A stretch of 64,000 bases of DNA, from contig CP016093.1 of assembly GCA_001664005.1 (NCBI GenBank), positions 4,269,031 through 4,333,030 on the forward strand. Direction: 5' to 3'. Positions within the stretch are counted from its first letter, which is position 1; each line of letters opens with the position of its first letter. This document shows positions 28,324 through 36,913 of the stretch, piece after piece. A program made the translations under genes and the position numbers. Under the pieces are notes generated by a model. It searched no databases. It saw nothing but the letters and a program-made list of their open reading frames with translations, and was not told where the DNA came from. Origin of the DNA: Rhizobiales bacterium NRL2. GTDB taxonomy: Bacteria; Pseudomonadota; Alphaproteobacteria; Minwuiales; Minwuiaceae.

Positions 28324-28423
28324 TCCCGCTCGCGCCCCGACCAGAGGTTGATTTGAGTCAAGCCTTGAAGTCGCTGGACGTGCTTTCATCTGCCGGAGTG
28401 CGAACCGGCAAGGGAGCAGCACA

Positions 28424-29056
28424 ATGACAACGAAATCGACTTTCGTGACAATGATCGCCGCGGCGGTCGCGTTGACCGTTTCCGCAGCGGCCGGCGCCCA
28501 TGAGAGGGGCAACTGGCCCGGACGTGGTGGTCCCGGCATGATGGGCCAGAGCATGGATCCCGGCATGATGGGCCAGGGCATGGGCCCCGGCATGAAGCAG
28601 GGTCCCTGCCCGATGGGCGGTCAGGGCATGATGCAGGGCCGCGGCATGATGGGTGGTCAGGGCCCCGGCATGATGGGCGGCGGCCATGGCATGATGCACG
28701 GACAAGGCATGATGGGTGGTCAGGGCCCCGGCATGATGGGCGGCGGCCATGGCATGATGCACGGACAAGGCATGATGGGTGGTCAGGGCCCCGGCATGAT
28801 CATGGGCCAGGGCATGGGTCCCGGCATGATGGGCGGTGCCGGGATGATGGCGCTGCGTCAGGATCTGACGGTCGATGATGTGCGCCATATCCTGGGGCAT
28901 CACATCGAATGGCGGGGGAATCCCAACCTGAAGCTCGGCACGGTCGAGGAAACCGACGAAGACACCATCACCGCCGAGATCGTCACCCAGGACGACTCAC
29001 TGGTGCGTCGCCTCGAGATAGACCGCCATACCGGCCAGATGCAGCCCGCCGGATAA
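28424..29056 (+). CDS. Secreted Met/Gly/His-rich repeat protein with a small conserved C-terminal domain
   Basis: A 210-residue exported protein with a Sec signal peptide (cleavage after AAGAH or nearby). Residues about 30-140 are almost only Gly, Met, His, Gln and Pro, built from GMMGG-type motifs and two and a third copies of a 21-residue unit. The last 70 residues (from ALRQDLTVDDVRHILGHHIE to RRLEIDRHTGQMQPAG) form a normal small domain that reminds me of PepSY-like folds. Met/His-rich periplasmic proteins often bind copper or silver, so metal sequestration is plausible but unproven. AAGGGAG precedes the ATG. It lies 100 bases after the HlyD gene and may have its own promoter; a hairpin terminator follows. 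Confidence 0.75.
   Translation: MTTKSTFVTMIAAAVALTVSAAAGAHERGNWPGRGGPGMMGQSMDPGMMGQGMGPGMKQGPCPMGGQGMMQGRGMMGGQGPGMMGGGHGMMHGQGMMGGQGPGMMGGGHGMMHGQGMMGGQGPGMIMGQGMGPGMMGGAGMMALRQDLTVDDVRHILGHHIEWRGNPNLKLGTVEETDEDTITAEIVTQDDSLVRRLEIDRHTGQMQPAG
28651..28800 (+). repeat. 63-bp tandem repeat, about 2.4 copies
   Basis: Units start at 28651, 28714 and 28777 with a period of exactly 63 bases. The first two are near identical; the third stops matching after about 24 bases. The period keeps the reading frame and adds 21 residues per unit to the Met-rich protein, so copy-number change would lengthen or shorten the protein without a frameshift. Confidence 0.85.
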
Positions 29057-29079
29057 CGCGACCGCGTCGATCTTACCCG

Positions 29080-29115
29080 CTGGGGATCCCGGGCCACTCG
29101 GTCCGGGATCCCCAG
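29080..29115. terminator. Strong hairpin, bidirectional terminator candidate
   Basis: A perfect 13-bp stem, CTGGGGATCCCGG (29080-29092) and CCGGGATCCCCAG (29103-29115), with a 10-base loop. It lies between the ends of two convergent genes. There is no T tract on either side. Confidence 0.65.
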
Positions 29116-29146
29116 TGCCGGGGACCTCGGCGAGACCGGGTTCAGC

Positions 29147-31570
29147 CTAGGCCAGGCCCGGCCGGATCAGCTTCTGGGGGCGGCGGCCGCGTTCGTAGCG
29201 GGCGGCGGGCGCGTTGACCACGTCGGCCAGCGGCCGGGCGCCGAAGGAGCGCCGGACCTGCCCCTCGGGCGCGTCCGCGTAGGTCGTCGTGCGCTGGCGC
29301 GGCGTGCGGCCGGCGGCGCGGATCAGCGCCTCCATCGCCTCGGGCGGCATCTCCTCGCCATAGGTGGCGCCGGCGGCGCGGGTGATGGTCTCGTTCATCA
29401 GCGTGCCGCCCAGATCGTTGGCCCCGGCGTTGAGACAGGTCTTCACGCCCTCCGGCCCCATCTTCACCCAGCTCGTCTGGATGTTGCCGATCAGGCCGTG
29501 GAAGACCAGCCGCGGAATCGCGTGCATCAGCACCGCCTCGCGGAATGTCGGCCCGCGCCGGGCCCGGCCCTTGAGGTAGATCGGCGCTTCCATGTGCACA
29601 AAGGGCAGCGGCACGAACTCGGTGAAGCCGCCGGTCTCCGCCTGCAGATCCCTGAGCGCCAGCAGGTGCCGGGCCCAGTTGGGATAGCGGTCGACATGGC
29701 CGAACATGATCGTCGCGGTGGTGCGGAAGCCGGCGCCATGCGCGGCGCGCATCACGTCCAGCCACTGCTCCGTGCGGAGCTTGTCGGGGCAGAGAACCTC
29801 GCGGACCTCGTCGTCCAGCACCTCGGCCGCCGTGCCCGGCAGGGTGCCGAGGCCGGCTTCCTTGAGCGACCGGACGAACTCGGCCAGCGGCACGCCGAGT
29901 GTGGCGGCGCCCTGGTGGACCTCCAGCGGCGAAAAGGCGTGGACGTGCATCTCCGGCGCGGCGCGCTTCACCGCCCGGGCGATCTCCAGATAGGTCTCGC
30001 CGGTATAGTCCGGGTGGATGCCGCCCTGCATGCAGACTTCGGTCGCGCCGCGCTCCCAGGCCTCCCGGACGCGGCGGTCGATCTCGTCCAGGCCGATGTC
30101 ATAGGGCCGCCCGCGCAGGTTCTCCGACAGCTTTCCCTTGGAGAAGGCGCAGAACTGGCATTTGAAGTAGCAGACATTGGTGTAGTTGATGTTGCGGGTG
30201 ACGACGTAGGAGACGTTCTCGCCGCTGACCTCCCGGCGCAGGTCGTCCGCCGCCCGCGTCACCGCCAGGAAGTCCGCGCCGCGGGCCTGGAACAGGCGCA
30301 CGATCTCCGCCTCGGACGGGGCCTTACCGGCCATCGCCCGGTCCAGGATCGGCGTCAGCCGGTCCGACGCCCGGACCGCCGGCAGGGCGGGCACGGCGTC
30401 GTGGTCGCCGGGCGACCAGGAATCCGCGCGCACCAGTCCCTGACCGTCGATCCGGTCCAGCACCGGCTTGACGAAGCGCTTGTCCAGCCAGCGTTCCGGC
30501 TTCAGCGCGTATTCGGCATAGACCGGCAGACGCTGGACCAGCTGCTTGCCGGCCCGTTCGGTTTCCTCGGCCAGCTTCTCCAGATGCGGCCAGGGCGCTT
30601 CCGGATTGACGAAGTCGGGAGTGACGGGGCTGACCCCGCCCCAGTCGTCGATGCCGGCGCCGACAAGCTGCGGCAGCACGCCGGGGCTGAGATTGGGCGG
30701 CGCCTGGATGTGCATCTCCGGTCCGAAGATCAGCCGCGCCGCGGCGATGGTCCAGAGCAGTTCGTCCAGGCTCGGCTCCGGCGCGCTCTTCATCTTGGTG
30801 TCCGGCTTGGCGCGGAAGTTCTGGACGATGATCTCCTGGATGTGGCCGTGTCGGTCGTCCAGCTCGCGCAGGCGGAGCAGCGAGGAGATGCGGTCCGCGC
30901 GGCTCTCGCCGATGCCGATCAGGATGCCGGAGGTGAAGGGCACGGCGGCCTCGCCGGCGGCGTCCATGCACTCGATCCGCCGCGCCGGGATCTTGTCGGG
31001 GGAGCCGAAATGCGGCTGGCCGCGCTCCAGCAGCTTCTCCGAATCGCTCTCCAGCATGATGCCCATGGAGACCGAGACCTCGCGCAGGCGCTTCAGTTCC
31101 TCCAGGCTCATCAGGCCGGGATTGAGATGCGGCAGCAGGCCGGTCTCGGTGAACACCAGCTCGGCCATCGCGGCCAGGTAGTCGAGCGTCGTCGCGTAGC
31201 CCAGCCGCTCCAGCGCCTCGCGCGCGGCACGGTAACGCAGTTCTGGCTTGTCGCCGAGCGTGAACAGCGCCTCGGTGCAGCCGGCCGCCGCGCCCTTGGC
31301 GGCGATCTCGAGAACCTGCTCGGGCGACAGGAACGCCGCCTCGCCCTTCCGGGGCGGCTCGGCGAAGGTGCAGTAGTGGCAGACGTCGCGGCAGAGGTGG
31401 GTCAGCGGGATGAAGACCTTGCGCGAATAGGTCACCGTGTCGCCATGGCCACGGTCCCGAAGCTCGGCGGCGGCCGCCAGCATGCCGTCCAGCGGCGCCT
31501 GCAGCAGCGACTGGGCCTCCCGCTCGTCCGGCCGGCGTCCGGCCAGCGCCCCCTCGATCACGCCATTCAT
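29147..31570 (-). CDS. fbiC: FO synthase, fused CofG-CofH (FbiC type), coenzyme F420 biosynthesis
   Basis: An 807-residue fusion of two radical-SAM enzymes that together make FO, the deazaflavin core of F420, from 5-amino-6-ribitylaminouracil and tyrosine. The CofG half carries CRDVCHYC (near residue 72) and the CofH half CYFKCQFC (near residue 530), each a CxxxCxxC iron-sulfur site. The fused form is usual in actinobacteria and some proteobacteria, while archaea have separate genes. The start at 31570 forms an ATGA overlap with the end of cofC, so the two are translationally coupled; the longer upstream open frame is the antisense-like remainder within cofC. Confidence 0.93.
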   Translation of the reverse strand: MNGVIEGALAGRRPDEREAQSLLQAPLDGMLAAAAELRDRGHGDTVTYSRKVFIPLTHLCRDVCHYCTFAEPPRKGEAAFLSPEQVLEIAAKGAAAGCTEALFTLGDKPELRYRAAREALERLGYATTLDYLAAMAELVFTETGLLPHLNPGLMSLEELKRLREVSVSMGIMLESDSEKLLERGQPHFGSPDKIPARRIECMDAAGEAAVPFTSGILIGIGESRADRISSLLRLRELDDRHGHIQEIIVQNFRAKPDTKMKSAPEPSLDELLWTIAAARLIFGPEMHIQAPPNLSPGVLPQLVGAGIDDWGGVSPVTPDFVNPEAPWPHLEKLAEETERAGKQLVQRLPVYAEYALKPERWLDKRFVKPVLDRIDGQGLVRADSWSPGDHDAVPALPAVRASDRLTPILDRAMAGKAPSEAEIVRLFQARGADFLAVTRAADDLRREVSGENVSYVVTRNINYTNVCYFKCQFCAFSKGKLSENLRGRPYDIGLDEIDRRVREAWERGATEVCMQGGIHPDYTGETYLEIARAVKRAAPEMHVHAFSPLEVHQGAATLGVPLAEFVRSLKEAGLGTLPGTAAEVLDDEVREVLCPDKLRTEQWLDVMRAAHGAGFRTTATIMFGHVDRYPNWARHLLALRDLQAETGGFTEFVPLPFVHMEAPIYLKGRARRGPTFREAVLMHAIPRLVFHGLIGNIQTSWVKMGPEGVKTCLNAGANDLGGTLMNETITRAAGATYGEEMPPEAMEALIRAAGRTPRQRTTTYADAPEGQVRRSFGARPLADVVNAPAARYERGRRPQKLIRPGLA

Positions 31571-32244
31571 GCGGTCTGGTCCTTGTCGCGGTCGGCCCGG
31601 AGCCGTTCGGCGATGCCGCTTTCCTGCAGAAAGCGGAGCGTGCGGGTCTGCGGCGCCATTTCGAGGAACTTCAGCACGTCCTCGGGCGTATCGATATCCA
31701 GCCCGATGCCCGGCAGCGGCCGGATCTTCGCCGTCACGCCGGCCTTCTCGGCCTCGTCGCAATGGGGTTTGAAGCTGTCATGACCGAAATGAAACGGGAT
31801 GATGTCGGGCGGGGTCGCCACGATGCAGTTGGTGCCGCGCCGGTCATGGCTGGGCGAAAGCGTCACCGAACGCGCCTCGTGGCCGTTCAGCAGCACCAGT
31901 TCGTCGATCTCGCTGGCCCGCAGTCCCGGCGCATCGCCCGGCAGGGTGATGACGCCCCGGCTCTCCCGCGCCATGGCCCACAAGACGCCGCGCTGCACGG
32001 CCGTCGACTGGCCCTCGTTCTGCGGCTCGACCAGCAGCTCCGCACCGTGGCGGTCGGCCAGTTCGCGCGCCTTCGGTTCCCGGCTGACGATCAGAACGCC
32101 ATCGGCTGCCGCGACCTTGCGCGCCTCGGACAGGACGTCCTCCAGCATGGTCTCGAACAGGCGGCGGCGTTCCGCCGGCGTCAGGGCGCCGGACAGGCGT
32201 TGCTTGGCCTGATCAAGGTTCTTGATCGGCAGGATGATCCACAT
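31567..32244 (-). CDS. cofC: 2-phospholactate/phosphoenolpyruvate guanylyltransferase (CofC/FbiD)
   Basis: A 225-residue nucleotidyltransferase with a MobA-like fold that activates 2-phospholactate, or phosphoenolpyruvate in many bacteria, with GTP for F420 side-chain synthesis. The N-terminus MWIILPIKNLDQAKQRLSGA with the conserved Lys residues, TLPGDAPGLRASEID (metal and GTP site) and SPSHDRRGTNCIVATPP are diagnostic. MWIILPIK at 32244 is taken as the start since the upstream residues are not family-like, although the ribosome site is weak. It leads the cofC-fbiC operon, transcribed away from an F420-type oxidoreductase. CofD and CofE, needed to finish F420, are not in the window. Confidence 0.92.
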   Translation of the reverse strand: MWIILPIKNLDQAKQRLSGALTPAERRRLFETMLEDVLSEARKVAAADGVLIVSREPKARELADRHGAELLVEPQNEGQSTAVQRGVLWAMARESRGVITLPGDAPGLRASEIDELVLLNGHEARSVTLSPSHDRRGTNCIVATPPDIIPFHFGHDSFKPHCDEAEKAGVTAKIRPLPGIGLDIDTPEDVLKFLEMAPQTRTLRFLQESGIAERLRADRDKDQTA

Positions 32245-32484
32245 CGGTATTCCGCGCTTCTGTCGTTGCTCACTCCCCAAGTGGGGCACTATCGCCCTTT
32301 GTGAAGGCGAAAGGCAACCGGGCCCGAAATTCACCACATTTCAGGATGTTGGAAGCCTCGAAGCGGATATGGCGAGGGCATCCCCCGCGCCGCGGCGCGC
32401 CGATCATTGCCGCACTTCGGCGCCAGACCTATCATCCCGGCCGAAGCCGGCGCACGACGCCGGCCGATACGGGGGAGGGAGACG
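32245..32484. promoter_or_regulatory. Divergent promoter region of the F420 module
   Basis: A 240-base gap between cofC and the F420-type oxidoreductase gene. The ribosome site GGGGGAGGGAG just before 32485 is strong. I could not assign promoter boxes. A CATCCCGGCCGAAGCCGG segment at 32433-32450 resembles parts of the intergenic inverted repeat at 33596-33710. Confidence 0.4.
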
Positions 32485-33546
32485 ATGAAGGTCTATTACA
32501 CCATGCCGCGCATGTCGCTCGGACAGGCGGCGGCGACCGCACGCAAGGCCGAGGAACTGGGCTATGACGGGGTGGTCACGACGGAGACCAACCGCGATCC
32601 CTTCCTGCCGCTGGCGGTCGCGGCGACGGTGACCCGGAAGATGGACCTGGTGACCGGCGTCGCCATCGCCTTCCCGCGCAGCCCCATGGTCGTCGCCGAG
32701 ATGGGCTGGGACCTGCAGGAGGAATCGGGCGGGCGTTTCATCCTCGGCCTGGGCAGCCAGGTGAAGGGCCACAACGAGCGCCGCTTCTCCGTGCCCTGGT
32801 CGGCGCCGGCGCCGCGGCTGAAGGAATACGTCCAGTCGCTCCGCGCCATCTGGCAGTGCTGGGCCGAGGGCGGCAAGGATCTCGCCTATCTGGGCAAGCA
32901 CTATTCCTTCACGCTGATGACGCCCAACTTCACGCCGCCGCCCATGGGCCATGTCGGCGCGCCGGTGACCATCGCCGCCGTCGGCCCGGCCATGCTGCGT
33001 GTCGCCGGCGAGGTCTGCGACGGCGCGCGCCTGCACGGCTTCTGCACCCGCAAATACTACGAGAACGTGATCTCGAAGGAGATCGGGACCGGCTTCGAGC
33101 GCGCCGGCGGCCGGGCGCGGGAGAACTTCGAGATCTCCGGCGGCGGCTTCATCGCCACCGGCCCGGACGAGGAGAAGACCCAGAAGATGTACGAATGGGT
33201 CCGCTACCGCGTCGCCTTCTACGGTTCCACGCGGACCTACTGGCCGGTCTTCGAGCAGCATGACCTGCTCGATCTGGGCGAAAAGCTGCACCGGCTCTCC
33301 GTCCAGCAGCGCTGGGACGAAATGGCGAAGGAAGTGCCCGACGACGTGGTGGACCTGTTCTGCGCCCGCGGCACCTGGGCCAACATCGCCGGCGCCATCG
33401 AGAAGCGCTTCGGCGGCATGGCCGACGTGGTCTCGATCCAGTCCGAGATGGGCGACGATTCGCCGATGTTCGATCCCGGCCTGATCCAGGACATCCGGCG
33501 CATCGCGACGCCGTTCAGGGGCTTCGACCTGGCGAAGGCGGCCTGA
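32485..33546 (+). CDS. LLM-class F420-dependent oxidoreductase
   Basis: A 353-residue luciferase-like TIM-barrel enzyme. The start MKVYYTMPRMSLGQAAATARKAEELGYDGVVTTE and the later RFILGLGSQVKGHNERRF match the group of probable F420-dependent oxidoreductases rather than flavin-dependent luciferases. It would take hydride from reduced F420 to an unknown substrate. The start is fixed by a near-perfect ribosome site (GGGGGAGGGAG, about 7 bases before ATG). Its divergent pairing with cofC-fbiC supports true F420 use. Such enzymes work on ketones, nitro compounds, enals or polycyclic compounds; no choice can be made here. Confidence 0.85.
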   Translation: MKVYYTMPRMSLGQAAATARKAEELGYDGVVTTETNRDPFLPLAVAATVTRKMDLVTGVAIAFPRSPMVVAEMGWDLQEESGGRFILGLGSQVKGHNERRFSVPWSAPAPRLKEYVQSLRAIWQCWAEGGKDLAYLGKHYSFTLMTPNFTPPPMGHVGAPVTIAAVGPAMLRVAGEVCDGARLHGFCTRKYYENVISKEIGTGFERAGGRARENFEISGGGFIATGPDEEKTQKMYEWVRYRVAFYGSTRTYWPVFEQHDLLDLGEKLHRLSVQQRWDEMAKEVPDDVVDLFCARGTWANIAGAIEKRFGGMADVVSIQSEMGDDSPMFDPGLIQDIRRIATPFRGFDLAKAA

Positions 33547-33595
33547 GGCAGGCGCTCCCCGAATGCCACCGCTGCGTGAGACAAGCTCAGGCGGA

Positions 33596-33709
33596 GGTCC
33601 CGGCTCTTCGGCGCCTGACGGCGCCGCCGGCCGGGATGACATCCAGGGGGCGACCTCGCTTTGGTGTCATCCCGGCCCAGCCGAGCGGAGCGAGGCGCGA
33701 GCCGGGACC
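33596..33709. repeat. Large imperfect intergenic inverted repeat
   Basis: Left arm 33596-33642 opens with GGTCCCGGCTC and ends with GGCCGGGATGACA; right arm 33665-33709 opens with TGTCATCCCGGCC and ends with GAGCCGGGACC, so the outer and inner edges are complementary. Each arm also holds its own smaller palindrome. It fills most of the gap between two convergent genes and looks like a pair of head-to-head intergenic palindromic repeats, which could also terminate transcription. Confidence 0.65.
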
Positions 33710-33783
33710 TTTGGCGTCATCTCAGTCAGAAGGCCCGCCGGCCGGCCATGCCAACCCCGGCGGGCCAACCGGTCGTGCCGCCT

Positions 33784-34857
33784 TCAGGGAAACAGTGGCG
33801 CCTGCTCCAGGCCGGTCAGCTCCGAGAGGCCGAACATCAGGTTCATGTTCTGGATCGCCTCGCCCGAGGAGCCCTTGACCAGGTTGTCGATGACCGCGAC
33901 CACGATGGCGCGGTTCGGGATCCGGTCCTGGTAGAGCCCGACGAGGCAATAGTTGGAGCCGCGCACGTGCCGCGTCGCAGGCGTCACGCCTTCAGGCACG
34001 ATGGAGACGAAGGGCTCGCCCGCGAAGCGCGCCTCGAAGGTCCGGCGCAGGTCGGCGACCGTCGCGCCGCCCGTCATGCGCACATAGCACGTGCAGAGCT
34101 CGCCCCGGTTCATCGGCATCAGATGCGGCGTGAAATTGACGTGCGTCTCGGCCCCGTGGGCGTGCTTGGCGATCTCCTGCTCGATCTCCGGCGCATGGCG
34201 GTGGCTGGCCACCGAATAGGGATGGATGCCCTCGCCCACCTCGCCGAACAGCAGGTTCTCCTTCAGCCCGCGCCCGGCGCCGGTCACACCCGACTTGGCG
34301 TCAATGATGACGTCCGTGGTGTCGATCAGGCCCTGCTCCACCAGCGGCAGCAGGCCGAGCAGCGCCGCGGTGGGATAGCAGCCCGGATTGGCGACCAGCC
34401 GGCTCTTCGCCACCCGTTCGCGGTAGTATTCCGGAAGGCCGTAGACCGCCATCGGCTGGATGTCGGTGGCGTAGTGTTCGTGGCCGTACCATTCGGCGTA
34501 GACGTCGGTGTCGTCCAGCCGGAAGTCCGCCGACAGGTCCACCACGCGGATCGTCTCGTTCTCCGTCAGTATCTGCCTGACGATCTCCTGCGTCGTGCCG
34601 TGGGGCAGACAGCAGAAGACGACATCGACGTCAACCTGCCCCCACTCGATCTCGTCGACGGAAATCAGCGGCGGCAGTTCCTGGCCGAACAGGTGCGGGA
34701 AGACCGTGTCCATGGTCTTGCCGGCATGGCGGTCGGCGGTCATGAAGGCGATCTCGGCGAAGGGATGTCGGACCAGCAGGCGCACCAGATCGCCGCCGGT
34801 GTAGCCGCTGGCGCCGAGTATGCCGATCCTGATCTTCTTCTCCGCGTTCTCGCTCAT
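33784..34857 (-). CDS. argC: N-acetyl-gamma-glutamyl-phosphate reductase
   Basis: A 357-residue NADPH-dependent reductase of the arginine pathway, converting N-acetylglutamyl phosphate to the semialdehyde in the cytoplasm. The NADP-binding start IGILGASGYTGGDLVRLL, the catalytic cysteine in NPGCYPTAALLGLLPL, and the closing region RGSNYCLVGLYQDR are all family features. AAGGAG about 8 bases upstream sets the start at 34857; the reading frame extends 20 codons further without support. No other arginine gene is adjacent, so argC stands alone, as is common in alphaproteobacteria. Confidence 0.93.
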   Translation of the reverse strand: MSENAEKKIRIGILGASGYTGGDLVRLLVRHPFAEIAFMTADRHAGKTMDTVFPHLFGQELPPLISVDEIEWGQVDVDVVFCCLPHGTTQEIVRQILTENETIRVVDLSADFRLDDTDVYAEWYGHEHYATDIQPMAVYGLPEYYRERVAKSRLVANPGCYPTAALLGLLPLVEQGLIDTTDVIIDAKSGVTGAGRGLKENLLFGEVGEGIHPYSVASHRHAPEIEQEIAKHAHGAETHVNFTPHLMPMNRGELCTCYVRMTGGATVADLRRTFEARFAGEPFVSIVPEGVTPATRHVRGSNYCLVGLYQDRIPNRAIVVAVIDNLVKGSSGEAIQNMNLMFGLSELTGLEQAPLFP

Positions 34858-35001
34858 GATCCTCGCTCCTTCCGTGCGGCGGCACATCCGTCCGCACCGG
34901 CGCGCTGAATACGGCAAAAGCGGACGCTTGGCAAAGACCGCCTCTGGCGCCGCGGCGCCGTTGCCCTAAGATGCGCCGCCGAAACGCGAGGGGGAGCACG
35001 C

Positions 35002-36366
35002 ATGAGCCGCGACTATCACGCGATGACGGCGCTGGCGCTTGGCCGGGGGATCGCCGGGGGCGACATCGATCCGCTGACGCTGACCGAGCACTTCCTGGAC
35101 CGCATCGCCGAGCGCGATCCCGGCCACAGCATCTTCGTCAGCCTGACGCGGGAGCGCGCACTGGCCGAGGCGATGGCCGCGCGCCACCGCGCCGCCGCGG
35201 GACTGCTGCGCTCGCCGCTGGACGGGGTGCCCATCGGCTGGAAGGACCTGTTCGACACCGCCGGGCATCCGACCGAGGGCGCCTCCGCCCTGTTCCGGGG
35301 CCGGGTGCCCGACCGCGACGCCGAACCGCTGGCCCGCGCGGCGACCGCCGGCATGGTCTGCCTGGGCAAGACCAACCTGCCCGACCTGGCCTATTCGGGC
35401 CTCGGCGTGAACCCCTGGAGCGGCACGCCCGCCAACGCCCACAGTCCGAAGGACGATCCGCGCGTGCCCGGTGGCAGCTCTGCCGGGGCCGGCGTTTCCG
35501 TCGCCGCCGGTCTCGCGGCGGCCGGCATCGGTTCGGACACCGGCGGCTCGGTACGCATCCCGGCGGCGTTCAACGGCATTGTCGGGCTCAAGTCCACCTG
35601 GGGAGCGGTCTCGCTGGAAGGCTCGATCCCGCTGGCGCCGTCGCTCGACACGGTCGGGCCGCTGACAAAGGACGTCGCCGACGCCAATGCGATCCACGCC
35701 ATCCTGTCGGGCCGCCCGGCAGCCGACCTGGAGGGCGCCTCGGCGCAGGGCCTGCGCCTGCTCTGGGCGCGCGGCCATGACGACAACGAGATCCAGTCCG
35801 GCGTCGCCGCGGCGGTCGAAGCGGCGGTCGAGCGCCTGTGCGCCGCCGGGGCCGAGGTGATCGAACGCCGCCTGGATTCCTTCGAGGCGCACGACGAGGT
35901 GGTGCTGCAGCACGGCAACCCGATCAGCCTGGAGGGCTGGGCCATCTGGGGCGACACCATCGACGCCAATCCCGACAAGCTCTACCGGCCGATCCGCGAA
36001 CGCATCGCCGCCGGCCGTTCGGCGCGCGCGTCGGACGCGATCATCCTGCGCCACCGCTTCGGCGAACTGCAGCGCGCCTGGATGCGGGAGACGGCAGGCT
36101 TCGACGCGGTTCTGCAGGCGACGACGCCCGCCATCGCGCCCTCGATCGCCGCGGTCATGGAGAGCGAGGAGGAGCACGCCCGCCAAGCGCTGCTGTCGTC
36201 CTTCAACACCCGGCGCATCAATTTCCTGGGGCTCTGCGCCATCAGCCTGCCCTGCGGATTCAGCGAAGGCCTGCCCGTGGGCCTGATGGCGACCGCAGGC
36301 CCGAATCTGGAGGGGCGTCTGCTGCGCGCCGCGCGGGGCATCGAGCGTGCAATCTCTATTGCCTGA
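35002..36366 (+). CDS. Amidase signature family hydrolase
   Basis: A 454-residue amidase with a Ser-cisSer-Lys triad. The lysine is in GVPIGWKDLFDTAG (near residue 77), the cis-serine in PGGSSAGAGVSVAAG and the nucleophile in GSDTGGSVRIPAAFNG. These enzymes hydrolyse simple amides or act in catabolic pathways (for example allophanate or indoleacetamide hydrolysis); GatA is unlikely because no gatB or gatC is adjacent. AGGGGGAG lies just before the ATG. It is followed by the NtrC/sigma-54 control region of glnK, so an ammonium-releasing amidase next to nitrogen genes fits a nitrogen-scavenging theme (inference). Confidence 0.88.
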   Translation: MSRDYHAMTALALGRGIAGGDIDPLTLTEHFLDRIAERDPGHSIFVSLTRERALAEAMAARHRAAAGLLRSPLDGVPIGWKDLFDTAGHPTEGASALFRGRVPDRDAEPLARAATAGMVCLGKTNLPDLAYSGLGVNPWSGTPANAHSPKDDPRVPGGSSAGAGVSVAAGLAAAGIGSDTGGSVRIPAAFNGIVGLKSTWGAVSLEGSIPLAPSLDTVGPLTKDVADANAIHAILSGRPAADLEGASAQGLRLLWARGHDDNEIQSGVAAAVEAAVERLCAAGAEVIERRLDSFEAHDEVVLQHGNPISLEGWAIWGDTIDANPDKLYRPIRERIAAGRSARASDAIILRHRFGELQRAWMRETAGFDAVLQATTPAIAPSIAAVMESEEEHARQALLSSFNTRRINFLGLCAISLPCGFSEGLPVGLMATAGPNLEGRLLRAARGIERAISIA

Positions 36367-36388
36367 TTTTTATGCATAAGGCCGTTTT

Positions 36389-36405
36389 TGCATAATATTT
36401 ATGCA
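36389..36405 (+). promoter_or_regulatory. NtrC-like binding site upstream of glnK
   Basis: The 17-base perfect dyad TGCATAATATTTATGCA fits the NtrC pattern TGC-N11-GCA. It lies in a conspicuously AT-rich stretch about 77 bases upstream of the sigma-54-like promoter, a normal enhancer distance. A second ATGCAT half-site lies at 36372-36377. Confidence 0.65.
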
Positions 36406-36473
36406 ATCTGATTGATCGGCAGACACGGTCCTGAGCCGAATTCTGCGGTCAACATCATGAAATCTCTCGATAA

Positions 36474-36893
<420 letters not shown>

Positions 36894-36913
36894 AACCGGA
36901 GGGACCATTCAGA

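Noticed and set aside
28651-28800. Repeats as a CRISPR array
   Set aside because: The 63-bp units are directly adjacent without spacers, in frame within a coding gene.
28358-28903. A His/Ala-rich minus-strand open frame resembling a metal-binding protein
   Set aside because: It is the antisense of the Met-rich repeat; the His richness comes from ATG codons read backwards. The plus-strand gene has a signal peptide and a good ribosome site.
35002-36366. GatA subunit of the amidotransferase
   Set aside because: gatB and gatC are not adjacent and the C-terminal part does not look like GatA; a catabolic amidase is more likely.
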